NCBI RefSeq assembly: GCF_010500965.1
Contig: NZ_QVMI01000024.1
Location: forward strand, 1-64,000
Length of the DNA: 64,000 nucleotides
Direction: 5' to 3'
Origin: Bacteroides sp. 51
GTDB lineage: Bacteria > Bacteroidota > Bacteroidia > Bacteroidales > Bacteroidaceae
Shown here: positions 9,588 through 18,604 of the stretch, piece by piece
How the letters are laid out: each line of letters starts with the position of its first letter
Numbering within the stretch: the stretch's first letter is position 1
The notes under the pieces: model-generated
Database searches by the model: none
What the model saw: only the letters and a program-made list of their open reading frames with translations
What the model was told of the DNA's origin: nothing
Position numbers and translations under genes: made by a program

Positions 9588-9595
9588 CAAATTTA
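9588..9595 (-). promoter_or_regulatory. -7 box of the jet operon promoter
   Basis: On the minus strand the sequence reads TAAATTTG, a perfect match to the Bacteroidetes -7 consensus TAnnTTTG. It lies 40 bp before the chosen jetA start and faces away from the hip operon, so the two operons are divergent. Confidence 0.55.
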
Positions 9596-9675
9596 CAAAA
9601 AACATCATGATTAATGGGGATTTACAATAATAAAATAACTCAGGCAACATAGAAATATTACTTAGGCAATATATT

Positions 9676-9741
9676 GCACCATTTGTATTAAAGATGAAAT
9701 TTATTCCATATCTTTGTATAAATGGAATTATATTGCACCTT
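9676..9741 (+). promoter_or_regulatory. hip operon promoter and likely HipB operator
   Basis: A -7 box TATCTTTG lies at 9709-9716. It is flanked by related words in opposite orientation: CCATTTGTATTAAAG upstream, and CTTTGTATAAATGG overlapping the box. ATATTGCACC (plus sense) occurs on both sides. Inverted words around the promoter are expected for autorepression by HipB. This layout argues for the hipB start at 9742 rather than the in-frame ATG at 9694, which would lie upstream of the box. Confidence 0.55.
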
Positions 9742-9966
9742 ATGGATATAAAAGAAATAATTAAGAGAAGAAGATCTGTATTGAGAATTACTCAACAAGA
9801 TTTAGCGGAATTATCTGGTGTAAGTCTTCGTACGATAAAAGATATAGAATCGGGAAGTGCTAACCCTTCATTGGGTATTCTTTCGAAAGTTGCAGATATT
9901 CTGGGTATGGAAGTCATTTTGAATGTAAAAGATAAGATAAATGAGACAGGCAGAAGTATACATTAA
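9742..9966 (+). CDS. hipB: HipB-type antitoxin/repressor
   Basis: A 74-residue XRE-family DNA-binding protein. The helix-turn-helix occupies almost the whole protein (ITQQDLAELSGVSLRTIKDI, then a GSANPSL turn typical of HipB). It should repress the operon and, in a complex with HipS/HipT, strengthen repression. An in-frame ATG at 9694 lies before the presumed promoter, so I start at 9742. The 3' end overlaps hipS by 26 bp. Confidence 0.85.
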   Translation: MDIKEIIKRRRSVLRITQQDLAELSGVSLRTIKDIESGSANPSLGILSKVADILGMEVILNVKDKINETGRSIH

Positions 9967-10264
9967 TAGAATATTAGCAGGAGTATTAATGGAAACTGAC
10001 CATCAGAAATACATATTCAGATACGACGATCAGTACTTCAATGCCAAAAGCAGTAAAGCCATTTCCGTGACTCTACCTCTGTCTCAACAAGAATATCATT
10101 CTGATTACTTATTCCCCTTCTTTTTCAATATGCTTTCTGAAGGTGTAAATAAACAGAGATATTGCCAACTATTTAAAATTGATGAGAATGACGATTTCGG
10201 ACTGCTTCTTGCAACAGCTGATGAAGATACCATTGGTAACGTAAATATCAAAAGGATAAAATGA
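9941..10264 (+). CDS. hipS: HipS: separate HipA N-subdomain, likely antitoxin
   Basis: A 107-residue protein equal to the N-terminal subdomain 1 of HipA (couple_hipA), with the typical opening AEVYINRILAGVL and FRYDDQYF. In HipBST systems this piece is a separate gene and acts as the antitoxin, while HipB only regulates. The gene overlaps hipB by 26 bp and hipT by 4 bp (ATGA), so stoichiometry is probably set by translational coupling. Confidence 0.85.
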   Translation: MRQAEVYINRILAGVLMETDHQKYIFRYDDQYFNAKSSKAISVTLPLSQQEYHSDYLFPFFFNMLSEGVNKQRYCQLFKIDENDDFGLLLATADEDTIGNVNIKRIK

Positions 10265-11262
10265 TGAAAGAAATAACCGTATGCCCATCTACATTACAAA
10301 AAGGACATAACACATACTGCACAGCAGCTATTAAAGATCTTTTTGATGGAAAAAAAGTTTCCCACATACTCGGATTTAGCCTTGATGACGAAGAAGATCA
10401 GGATGGTGATGCGATTGAAGGAAAGATATCCGTTTCGGGAGTCCAGGAAAAGCTTTCTGTAGTGATTGATGGAAATAATCTTCGCCTTACCCGCAAAGGT
10501 GAACAGGGAAAATATATCATAAAACCTGCACCGGCCTATCGTTTACGTTTTCGGCATCATATACCGGCTAACGAACATTTAACCATGCAAATTGCCAGAC
10601 AAGTTTATGGCATCCGCACTGCTGAAAATGGTCTTACATTTTTCTCAGATGGTCGTCCTGCATATATTACCAAAAGATTTGATGTTTTACCTGACGATTC
10701 TAAAATTGCTCAGGAAGATTTTGCATCACTAACACATAAAACGACAAACACCGATGGAAAAGACTTCAAATATTCTGGCTCGTATGAGGACATAGCTATA
10801 AAGATAAAGGAAAATGTTTCTGCCTGGCAGGTTGAAATGGAACGGTTTTATAAATTGGTACTATTCAATTATCTTTTTTCTAATGGGGATGCACATCTCA
10901 AAAATTTCTCCTTGCAACAAACATCAGATGGAGATTATGTACTTACGCCGGCTTATGATTTGATGGATACTTCTATTCATACGGATGATACGGACTTTGC
11001 ACTAGAAAAAGGACTATCTGAAAATATGGAGAAATCAGATACATACATTCGTACCGGACATCCGTGTAAGAATGATTTTATAAATTTTGGTAGACTGATT
11101 GGAATATCTGAAGCGCGAATCAATAAAATGATTGACTTATTTTCCACTGAACAATCGAGTGTGAAAACTCTTGTGGAATCTTCTTTCTTAGAAGATAAAC
11201 AGAAAAGAATGTATTTACAGAATTATAAAACAAGATTTGACAGATTCCAGAGAAATGACTGA
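10261..11262 (+). CDS. hipT: HipT-type serine/threonine kinase toxin
   Basis: A 333-residue HipA-family kinase lacking the N-terminal subdomain. Known HipT/HipA kinases phosphorylate tRNA synthetases and stop growth. The glycine-rich loop reads ISVSGVQEKLS with Ser57 and Ser59. Other landmarks are ATP-binding Lys88 (YIIKPA), catalytic Asp210 (NGDAHLKN) and metal-binding Asp233 (AYDLMDT). The spacing of Ser57/Ser59 and Asp210 matches the numbering I recall for enteropathogenic E. coli HipT, including the SxS autophosphorylation pair. All catalytic residues are present, so the toxin looks active. Confidence 0.88.
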   Translation: MMKEITVCPSTLQKGHNTYCTAAIKDLFDGKKVSHILGFSLDDEEDQDGDAIEGKISVSGVQEKLSVVIDGNNLRLTRKGEQGKYIIKPAPAYRLRFRHHIPANEHLTMQIARQVYGIRTAENGLTFFSDGRPAYITKRFDVLPDDSKIAQEDFASLTHKTTNTDGKDFKYSGSYEDIAIKIKENVSAWQVEMERFYKLVLFNYLFSNGDAHLKNFSLQQTSDGDYVLTPAYDLMDTSIHTDDTDFALEKGLSENMEKSDTYIRTGHPCKNDFINFGRLIGISEARINKMIDLFSTEQSSVKTLVESSFLEDKQKRMYLQNYKTRFDRFQRND

Positions 11263-11372
11263 TATTGAAAAACGTTCCACGCCCCTCCATCTCCCATTCC
11301 TATGTACAAAACGTTCTAACATTATATATTCCGGCTGCGAAAGAATTGCAACAAGCCGTGTGTGCTAATGAA

Positions 11373-11990
11373 TCAAAGGTACTCCAGAAACTGCCCGACA
11401 TGATACCCATCCATCAAACCATGATGGCAAGTAATTGAGACGGGAAGCATCAATCTATCTCCTTCGCGAAAGAATCTTCCTGTTGAGATTTTGGGAACGC
11501 TATCGCCCGATCGCATACTGGTAGGGTGCTTCATATCGGTAAAACTATACCAGGGAACGGCAGAGTAATGTATGGCGTTAGGGTGAAATACACCCGTTTT
11601 GTTTAAACCTACGGTATTCTGCAAACGATCCATTTCGGCCTTTGCTTTTTGTACAAAAACAGCCTCGTCGGCGTCATACTCAAAAGAGGCAAAAGAAAAA
11701 GTATGATCTTTCCGGCCTACAGTGGCTTCGGGCACAAGACTATCATAACAAACCACATCGTCTCCTTCAATCCGGTAACGGAATTCTTCTACTTTACAAG
11801 CAGCAGTAATGATGCGGTGCAATATGAGCAAAGAAAAGGAAAGCCCCTTTTCCTTAGCATATTGGTACGTCTGGGTACAATCCACATTAACGGTAACTCC
11901 AAAGAAAGGATCGTCAAAGGCACTGAAGTGTTCAAAGTGCTCTCTACGGTTCCATGTAGTTTTATCTATTATCTTTTCTATTTTACTCAT
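11373..11990 (-). CDS. Chloramphenicol acetyltransferase-like protein
   Basis: Trimeric CAT-fold acyltransferase, 205 residues (CATs are ~215). The catalytic motif is present as HHGLMDG at 189-195, and SAVPWYSF near 143-150 matches the conserved SxxPW segment with its active-site serine. Many chromosomal homologues acetylate unknown substrates, so drug resistance is not implied by sequence alone. A -7 box TATCTTTG (minus strand, 12020-12027) lies 30 bp before the ATG, giving it its own promoter even though it follows the PUL genes on the same strand. Confidence 0.85.
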   Translation of the reverse strand: MSKIEKIIDKTTWNRREHFEHFSAFDDPFFGVTVNVDCTQTYQYAKEKGLSFSLLILHRIITAACKVEEFRYRIEGDDVVCYDSLVPEATVGRKDHTFSFASFEYDADEAVFVQKAKAEMDRLQNTVGLNKTGVFHPNAIHYSAVPWYSFTDMKHPTSMRSGDSVPKISTGRFFREGDRLMLPVSITCHHGLMDGYHVGQFLEYL

Positions 11991-12019
11991 TGCCGATAAT
12001 TAATCTTAAGATTATCTGA

Positions 12020-12027
12020 CAAAGATA
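12020..12027 (-). promoter_or_regulatory. -7 box for the CAT-like gene
   Basis: Minus strand TATCTTTG, a perfect TAnnTTTG match, 30 bp upstream of the ATG at 11990. Confidence 0.5.
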
Positions 12028-12075
12028 GTATAAGTTGCATAATTACACGATGTTATCTGCCAGCGAATATAAAAA

Positions 12076-13272
12076 TTATAGCAACTTCTTATAACGCATC
12101 AATGCTTCTATATAATAATAGTCAGCATAAATAATAGACGCATCTATTTCGGAACCACCCGGCCAGTGTCCTGTTGAATGCAGCAAAAAGGCTGGTTTAC
12201 TTTCCCGGCATTGATAAACCGGAGAACTCAAACTCTCCAGCATCTTCACAGCCGCATTCCAATACTCCTCACTCTTCTTGCCTTCAAAGTAAGTAGAGGT
12301 TTCGAGTAATGCAGATGCAACGATGGCTGCCGCTGAAGCATCGCGTGGAGCATCCGGAATGCCCGGAGCGCTGAAATCCCAATACGGAACATAGTCTTCG
12401 GGAAGACCTTTCAGGTATACATCCGTGATCTTTTCTACAAAATCAAGATACTTCGGATCGCCGGTTTCGCGGTAGCACATGGTATATCCATAGATGCCCC
12501 ATGCCTGTCCGCGTGCCCACATCGTATTGTCGGCATAGCCCTGATGGGTGACACCCTTGATAAGGTTGCCTGTTATGGTATCAAAAACGGCAACGTGATA
12601 CGAGGTATAATCGGGACGGAATAAACTTTTCATTGATTTATCCGCATGGCTTACGGCAATATCATACAGTCGTTTGTTTCCTCCGTTCTTAGCGGCCCAG
12701 AAAAGCATTTCCAGATTAATCAGGTTGTCCATAATGGTGTTGTGCGGCCAGTTACGCGGTTCCACTTCGCGAGGCCAGGACAGGATGGTTCCAACAACCG
12801 GATTGTAAAGTGTGGCCAATGAATCGGCTACAGCCAGAATTACATTTTTATATTCAGGCTTCCCCGTCAGGCGATAGCCATTGCCATAGCTGCAAAATAT
12901 CAGGAACCCAAGATCGTGGTCATATGCAGGAATATGCGCAAAGTACTCCAATGATTCTGTGAATTTCTCGGCCTCACCTTTGATCTTCTGATCTTTGGTA
13001 TATTCATAGTCATACCACAACACACCTGGCCAGAAGCCCGAAGTCCATTCTTCTTTAGTTGTTTTGCGGGTATGCCATACGGTAAGGCTATCCATAATGT
13101 TGCGGGGCATCATTGTATAATCAATGCTTCCTCCATTGCTCAATTCATGCAATGTACGGTCGACTTGTGCAGCGCAGTAATCCAACGCTTCATCCGCATT
13201 TATCGTTTCTCTGGTTGGTTGAGAGCAGGCATAAAGCCCTAAAAAAACTAATCCTAAAACAATCTTCTTCAT
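12076..13272 (-). CDS. GH88 unsaturated glucuronyl hydrolase
   Basis: Removes the 4,5-unsaturated uronic acid left at the non-reducing end by polysaccharide lyases, through hydration of the double bond. The 398-residue protein has a lipoprotein-like signal (LFLGLYAC) and an (alpha/alpha)6 barrel. It carries GH88 landmarks: EWTSGFWPG, HNTIMDNLINLEMLFWAA with the key Asp, ARGQAWGIYGY, and DASAAAIVASALLE. It is the last gene of PUL 1, 44 bp after the GH43 gene. Its presence shows that the PUL's lyases act on uronates and helps define the pathway. Confidence 0.9.
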   Translation of the reverse strand: MKKIVLGLVFLGLYACSQPTRETINADEALDYCAAQVDRTLHELSNGGSIDYTMMPRNIMDSLTVWHTRKTTKEEWTSGFWPGVLWYDYEYTKDQKIKGEAEKFTESLEYFAHIPAYDHDLGFLIFCSYGNGYRLTGKPEYKNVILAVADSLATLYNPVVGTILSWPREVEPRNWPHNTIMDNLINLEMLFWAAKNGGNKRLYDIAVSHADKSMKSLFRPDYTSYHVAVFDTITGNLIKGVTHQGYADNTMWARGQAWGIYGYTMCYRETGDPKYLDFVEKITDVYLKGLPEDYVPYWDFSAPGIPDAPRDASAAAIVASALLETSTYFEGKKSEEYWNAAVKMLESLSSPVYQCRESKPAFLLHSTGHWPGGSEIDASIIYADYYYIEALMRYKKLL

Positions 13273-13316
13273 CTTCTATATTAATTTCTTATGTATTTCA
13301 CCTTCATTTTACAGTC

Positions 13317-14999
13317 TCATCTTGTTACGCGAAACCAATCCGCATCCACCCATCCCCGGTTGTTCACTCCATGGGGGTTAATACAGAACAGGCCGACTTT
13401 AGCACCAATCCACTTTCCCTGCCGGGCTTTAAAGGGTTCGCCCACAATGGTATATTTTTTATCATCCATGCTGTACGAGAATTGGCACATACCGCCATCT
13501 GCTACTTGTAAACGCATATAGATATCGCAAACATAATTGGGAAACAGCCCTGCCTCATATTTATGGGCAACGGGCAATTCCGCCAAATCTATTGTACGTT
13601 CAGGATTCTTTTGTTCGGCATCCTTACAAATGGATTGTTGCAAGACAAATGCATTCCCTTTTTTAGCAACCGACAAATAAGTGTAGTCCCACCCCATGAC
13701 GATAAGCCCTGTCTTTGATCCGTCTTCTTTTGCCGTAAACCGGAGTTTCGTAGTGGCGGTAAATCTCTCGGCGGGGAGTTTCTGCATCAGCAGGTTGGGT
13801 ACTTCCCAGAAGTTCACAAAGTCTTCAGACAGTGTATATCCATATATACGCATGAACCCCAGATCGGAAGGATAGCCAAACGTATCCTGGTAGTTAGCAT
13901 GCCACTGCCATTGCAGCCCCGGTTGACGAGTATTAAATTCATCACTTTCTGCCGGAGCGGTTACCGGATATTTTGCACCCACATCGGGTTTCCTGTATCG
14001 GCTTACAGGTTCTCCGCAGCCATCGCCATCTTTATCTTCACCAATCACAGGCCAGTCGTTCACCCATTTCATGGGGTTCAGATGAATGATACGCCCGTAA
14101 GCTCCTTTATCCTGAAAGTGTATAAACCACGACTCTCCGGTGCGAGTGTCTATCCATCCGCCCTGATGGGGTCCGTTAATTTTAGTTTTCCCCTGCGCCA
14201 TAACGACTTTGGGTTCATAAGGACCATAAATATTCCGCGAGCGTAAAGCAAGTTGCCAACCATCGGCCACGCCACCTGCCGGTGCAAAGATGTAGTAATA
14301 GCCATTCCGCTTGTATAGCTTAGGGCCTTCGATTGTATGGTTTACACCATCGTTACCGTCGAACACCAGTACCGGATCGGATATTACTTTTGTGCCTTCG
14401 GCATTCATCTCGCTTATCACAATGATACTGTTTATTCCGGCACGACTGCCTGCCCAGGCATAAGCCAGATAAGCTTTACCATCTTCATCCCAAAGCGGAG
14501 TCGGGTCTATCATTCCTTTTCCGGCCTTCACCAGAATAGGTCTGTCCCATTCGCCTGCCGGGTCTTTGGTTTTCACCAGATAGATGCCGAAATCGGGATC
14601 GCCCCAATAGATATAGAACTCTTCGTTATGATAGCGGATGCATGGCGCCCAAACGCCACGTCCATGTTGTGGTTTATTGAAGAAGTCTGCGGGTTCCTGC
14701 GGATTCTTCAATGCATGGTTAATAATCTGCCAGTTTACAAGGTCTTTGGAATGAAGAACAGGCAAGCCAGGAATGCAATTAAAACTGGATGCCGTCATGT
14801 AGAAATCATCCTCGACGGCACAAACGTCCGGATCGGAGTAATCGGCATGCAGTACCGGGTTCATATAATAGCCGTTTCCCTGGTCGGAAACCCATGTCTC
14901 AGATAAATGGTTCTGAGCATGAATTCCCGCACAAAACAATAAAATGCTTAACAGAGAGAATGCTGTTTTTATTTCTGTTCTTTTTCCCATCTCATTCAT
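13317..14999 (-). CDS. GH43 beta-xylosidase/alpha-L-arabinofuranosidase
   Basis: Five-bladed propeller glycosidase with a C-terminal beta-sandwich. The catalytic base Asp is in the DYSDPDVCAVEDDFYM region (about 54-69), the modulator Asp in MIDPTPLWDEDG, and the acid Glu in IEGPKLYKRNGYYYIFAP. The second half resembles the DUF1349/GH43_C2 accessory domain. A signal peptide ends at about GIHAQ. The start could be the ATG at 14999 or 14990. Likely releases xylose or arabinose side chains. Part of the GH97-GH28-GH43-GH88 gene group. Confidence 0.88.
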   Translation of the reverse strand: MNEMGKRTEIKTAFSLLSILLFCAGIHAQNHLSETWVSDQGNGYYMNPVLHADYSDPDVCAVEDDFYMTASSFNCIPGLPVLHSKDLVNWQIINHALKNPQEPADFFNKPQHGRGVWAPCIRYHNEEFYIYWGDPDFGIYLVKTKDPAGEWDRPILVKAGKGMIDPTPLWDEDGKAYLAYAWAGSRAGINSIIVISEMNAEGTKVISDPVLVFDGNDGVNHTIEGPKLYKRNGYYYIFAPAGGVADGWQLALRSRNIYGPYEPKVVMAQGKTKINGPHQGGWIDTRTGESWFIHFQDKGAYGRIIHLNPMKWVNDWPVIGEDKDGDGCGEPVSRYRKPDVGAKYPVTAPAESDEFNTRQPGLQWQWHANYQDTFGYPSDLGFMRIYGYTLSEDFVNFWEVPNLLMQKLPAERFTATTKLRFTAKEDGSKTGLIVMGWDYTYLSVAKKGNAFVLQQSICKDAEQKNPERTIDLAELPVAHKYEAGLFPNYVCDIYMRLQVADGGMCQFSYSMDDKKYTIVGEPFKARQGKWIGAKVGLFCINPHGVNNRGWVDADWFRVTR

Positions 15000-15129
15000 T
15001 TAATTATCCGAATCCTGTAAAACAACCTTATTACCTTAAAACTACATATTGAGAACCTTTCAGCGGCACCTGGCCGCAATACTATAAAATACGAAGCTAG
15101 CAGTCAACTCACCTAATCCATCCGCTACT

Positions 15130-16518
15130 TTATTTCACTTTTATATCTTCAATAAATTCATTCGTTTGAAAGCCTTTACTGTCTTTCATCTTCTGTCCGT
15201 TGATGATAATGTTTTCAAAAGTAACGTTCTTTACGCTGCGTGTAGCATCGTATCCTTTTATCAGTGAGGGCTTCTCTCCTACCCCGTCGTAGCTGATATT
15301 ACGGAAAGTTATATTCTCTACGCCACGGCCCGGCTCTTTGTCGTACTTTGCATTGAAACGCACATTGATATGAAACAAGCGACCTTCCTGGATACTTTCT
15401 ACGCGGATGTCTTCGAACAAGACATCGTGTACCAGGTTCTTATCGCCGGCATCAATAGCCATACAGCCCTGATAGGGGATGTCGTCTTCATCGTGTTCCA
15501 GAATATCGACGTTACGAACGGTGATATTGCCTACGCGGTCGCCCGGCTGACCCTCGGAATTACCGTGCCCGCCGATATTGATTGGGTGGGCGATGTCTGC
15601 CCAAAGGATAGCGTTCTGCAATACAACATGTTGGGTGTCGCCCCAGAAATTCCAGCGATGGGCATAAAGGGCGATACAATCGTCGGAGTTGCGCATAAAC
15701 ACATTGTCTATCATTACATTGCGACAACTCATCAGGTCGATGCCATCACTCCAACCTTTGCAACTGAAGCTTTTCAGGTTCTTAACGGTCAGCCCGTCTG
15801 TTTCGCCGCCGAACACGGTGTAGTGGTCGGGGTTTACTACGGTAATGCCATCAATCCATACGTTTTTTGAATAGGTAACTTCTATTCCGCGGACGGGGTG
15901 GTCGAGGATGCCGCGACCGATGATGCGGACGTTTTCGGCTTTATCTACCAATAGTTTGGCTTTCAGTACAGCACCCGGAGCAAGGTAAACGGTGGTATTG
16001 GAAGAAACCTGTATCTGGTTGTTGGGTAAGTCCTTGGGGCGATGCACACCGGGACCGAAATACATAACGCCTTTTGCTGCTTGGGTATAAGTTTCCGTTT
16101 CCAAGGGGTTGGCAAACAGATGAAGGTTGTGCAAGCGGTCGCCGTTAAATTCAATAGAGAGATACTGGGGTTTATCGAGCGTAAACGTGATTACATTACG
16201 GTTTACGATGTGTTTAATGCCTTTCGCCAGCGGACGGATGGCCACGTCATAGATGGTGCCGTTGTTCTTTTTCACCATGACTTCTACCGGACTACCCATG
16301 TCGAATTGTACCATCGAGGCATTCCGGACATTATCCATATCGACCTGTACGTTGTATTCGAACAAGTCTTGCCACTCTCCGCCCGGCATGCGAACGCAGA
16401 CGGTATAGTCGTCGTTGTGCTTCATGCCGGTATTCAGGGTGTTGGGATAGGTTTTTAGTTGTGCCTGAAGGGGCGATACGGCGTATAGGGTTAAGAGTAA
16501 TATAAGTATCTTTCTCAT
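15130..16518 (-). CDS. GH28-like right-handed beta-helix hydrolase
   Basis: Secreted protein (signal ending at PLQAQ), 462 residues, with an N-terminal beta domain and then a pectinase-type beta-helix. GH28 landmarks are present in altered form: GWSDGIDL for the NxD site, NSDDCIAL for the Asp pair, and GGHGNSEG for the GHG site. Repeated VRNVDI/ITFRNIS rungs mark the helix turns. The domain layout is also reminiscent of GH49-like enzymes, so polygalacturonase activity is not certain. It starts 18 bp after the GH97 stop, so the two are co-transcribed. Confidence 0.75.
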   Translation of the reverse strand: MRKILILLLTLYAVSPLQAQLKTYPNTLNTGMKHNDDYTVCVRMPGGEWQDLFEYNVQVDMDNVRNASMVQFDMGSPVEVMVKKNNGTIYDVAIRPLAKGIKHIVNRNVITFTLDKPQYLSIEFNGDRLHNLHLFANPLETETYTQAAKGVMYFGPGVHRPKDLPNNQIQVSSNTTVYLAPGAVLKAKLLVDKAENVRIIGRGILDHPVRGIEVTYSKNVWIDGITVVNPDHYTVFGGETDGLTVKNLKSFSCKGWSDGIDLMSCRNVMIDNVFMRNSDDCIALYAHRWNFWGDTQHVVLQNAILWADIAHPINIGGHGNSEGQPGDRVGNITVRNVDILEHDEDDIPYQGCMAIDAGDKNLVHDVLFEDIRVESIQEGRLFHINVRFNAKYDKEPGRGVENITFRNISYDGVGEKPSLIKGYDATRSVKNVTFENIIINGQKMKDSKGFQTNEFIEDIKVK

Positions 16519-16536
16519 TTTCTTCTTTATTTAATA

Positions 16537-18465
16537 TCAGTTCAGGGGGATAAAGTGCATAGCTGCCCCACCACTGGCTTTCAGGGTGAAGGTGAATGTA
16601 TCGCCGGTTTTGGCTCGTTTTGTGGTTATTCTCACCCGGGTACGGGTTTTTGCTTTATCGTCATCTTCGTATAGGCGGACTTCGTATTTCCTGCCGGGTT
16701 CAAGGAAATCGGCGGATAGGGTGAGTTTGCGCGGGTCGTTGTTTGTCATTATGCCTACAAACCACTCATTTCCCGAACGGCGGGCCATTGCGATGTGTTG
16801 GCCGATGGCGCCGGAAAGCACCCGGGTATCTTCCCAAACGGTGGGGATGTTTTTCCAGAACTCAAGTTCGGGTTCTCCCTGATATTGCTTGGGGGTGTCA
16901 TACCAGAACATGAACTGAATGGGGCTGTAATATACGGCGGCCATAGCCAACTGATGGGCGTAGGTTGTTTTCTTGCGCCCACTGTAATAGCAGAGGGTGT
17001 AGTCTGCGGCTCCGCACAGGAATCGTGTGAAGGGCAGTATGACGTTGTGCGTTGCATCGGGCATTTCTTCATTTCCGCGTATGCCTTCCTGCGTCATCAG
17101 GTTGGGGTATGTGCGGCTGAAACCGGTGGGACGGTATTCGTCGTGGATGTCTACCATCATTTCATGTTCGGCACACTTCCGGATGGCATCGTGCAGCCAA
17201 GTGCTCCAATGTTGGTTGCCTATTTGTACGAAGCCGAACTTGATGCCTTTCAATCCCCATTCCCGATAGAGAGGGAGCAGTTCGTCGAGTTGCTGCACAA
17301 GGGCGCGCTGGTTGACGTATACCCACAGTCCGATGCCTTTGCTTTCGGCGTATGCACAGAGTGCAGGCATATCCAGATCTCTGTCGGGGGATACGCTGGT
17401 GGCATCGGACGACATTTTCATTTCCGGCCCGTACCATCCGGCATCCATGTGTACGTATTGGAGTCCCATGTTGGCGGCAAAATCAATCGTTTCCATCACT
17501 TCGGCTTGTTTCAGGTTGGAACGCATGACTTTACCGGGGGTTATCCAGGAAGTATCTGCAATCCGGCAGGGAGCATTCAGGTTCAGAAAGATGTCATTGT
17601 TTGCAATAAGTTCGCCTGGTTGGTTGGCCACCATAACCACACGCCAGGGGGTGGAGTAAGGGGTAATGATGTCGATGCTGCTGTACAGGCTGGCTTGTAG
17701 GGTGTTTGGTTTCTGCTCGTTGAGATGGAACTTCATGCGGGCATAGTCAATCATCGCGGCTTCGGCCAGAACGGTTGTCAGCCCGTTGGGGAGTTGCAGG
17801 GTGAGCGGGCGTTCGCTTTCGTCTTTCCAGTTGCTTAACGGAAGGAGTTCGTAGGGACCTTGCGCCCAGCGCTCGTACCAGGCATTCGTGCCTTGGGGAA
17901 GGGCAAACTGGGTTTGCTCGCCAAGGATATGGAGGAATAATCCGTTGGTAGCCTCGGGAAAGTGGTAGCGGAAAGCGATTCCTTCGTCGTAGGCACGGAT
18001 AATGAGGTTCATGAAGTACTTCCGGCGTTTGTCGTATCCGTCTGATATGCCGCCACCGGTATCGCCTTTTTCGAAAGCCAGGGTGAGCTGGTTGTATTGG
18101 TCTTTAATGAGCGAACGCTCGCCATAGACGGGTTTCCAGAGAGTGTCTACCGTTTCGCGCGTTTCGGCAGTTAGTACAAGGCCTTCGCCCCATATCTTGC
18201 TTTCGTCGTTGGGAATGCCCAGGGCCGACTCGAAGAGCTGGTTTTCAATAAGTACGCCTAACTCTGACTCGTGGATAACATCTTTGCCTTCATAAGTCAG
18301 TGTATAGTACATCTGCCGGGTGTGGGGGGTGAGTTGTTTCTGGTAGAAAACAAATTCATATGCACCGTTGGGCGACGATATGGTTTTAACAGTCTCTTTA
18401 ATAACCTGGGTTGCCGGGGCGCTTAAAGAGAATAATAAGAGTAGTGATCCTAAAAGCCTTTTCAT
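16537..18465 (-). CDS. GH97 alpha-glycosidase
   Basis: SusB-family enzyme, 642 residues, with signal peptide. The family layout is clear: N-terminal beta-supersandwich, central TIM barrel (YVHMDAGWYG, 338-346) and C-terminal beta domain. At the site where retaining alpha-galactosidases have the Asp nucleophile (GIKxDF) this protein has Gly411 (GIKFGFVQ), as in inverting members. Glu residues in HDEYRPTG (E443) and TQEGIRGNEE (E460, E466/E467) are kept. I infer an inverting alpha-glycosidase; the sugar is unknown. It begins a new cluster after a 972-bp gap. Confidence 0.88.
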   Translation of the reverse strand: MKRLLGSLLLLFSLSAPATQVIKETVKTISSPNGAYEFVFYQKQLTPHTRQMYYTLTYEGKDVIHESELGVLIENQLFESALGIPNDESKIWGEGLVLTAETRETVDTLWKPVYGERSLIKDQYNQLTLAFEKGDTGGGISDGYDKRRKYFMNLIIRAYDEGIAFRYHFPEATNGLFLHILGEQTQFALPQGTNAWYERWAQGPYELLPLSNWKDESERPLTLQLPNGLTTVLAEAAMIDYARMKFHLNEQKPNTLQASLYSSIDIITPYSTPWRVVMVANQPGELIANNDIFLNLNAPCRIADTSWITPGKVMRSNLKQAEVMETIDFAANMGLQYVHMDAGWYGPEMKMSSDATSVSPDRDLDMPALCAYAESKGIGLWVYVNQRALVQQLDELLPLYREWGLKGIKFGFVQIGNQHWSTWLHDAIRKCAEHEMMVDIHDEYRPTGFSRTYPNLMTQEGIRGNEEMPDATHNVILPFTRFLCGAADYTLCYYSGRKKTTYAHQLAMAAVYYSPIQFMFWYDTPKQYQGEPELEFWKNIPTVWEDTRVLSGAIGQHIAMARRSGNEWFVGIMTNNDPRKLTLSADFLEPGRKYEVRLYEDDDKAKTRTRVRITTKRAKTGDTFTFTLKASGGAAMHFIPLN

Positions 18466-18604
18466 TGTTCTGGTTATTTATTACTTTTATTAAAATACGA
18501 ATAATAAGGAAGAAACACCTAATATAGGTATGAAAAAGGAAAAGTTGCTTTAAAAGGGGGGGGTAAAACGGTTTGGAAAGGAGTGAAACGGTGTGGAAAT
18601 GACT

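Noticed and set aside
9694-9741. Longer hipB start
   Set aside because: The ATG at 9694 precedes the -7 box and lies within the presumed operator.
11373-11990. Drug-resistance gene on a mobile element
   Set aside because: CAT fold is clear, but no adjacent mobile-element gene and many such chromosomal proteins are not resistance factors.
16795-17700. 301-codon plus-strand frame over GH97
   Set aside because: Mirror of a strong GH97 coding frame; no signal, motif or start context.
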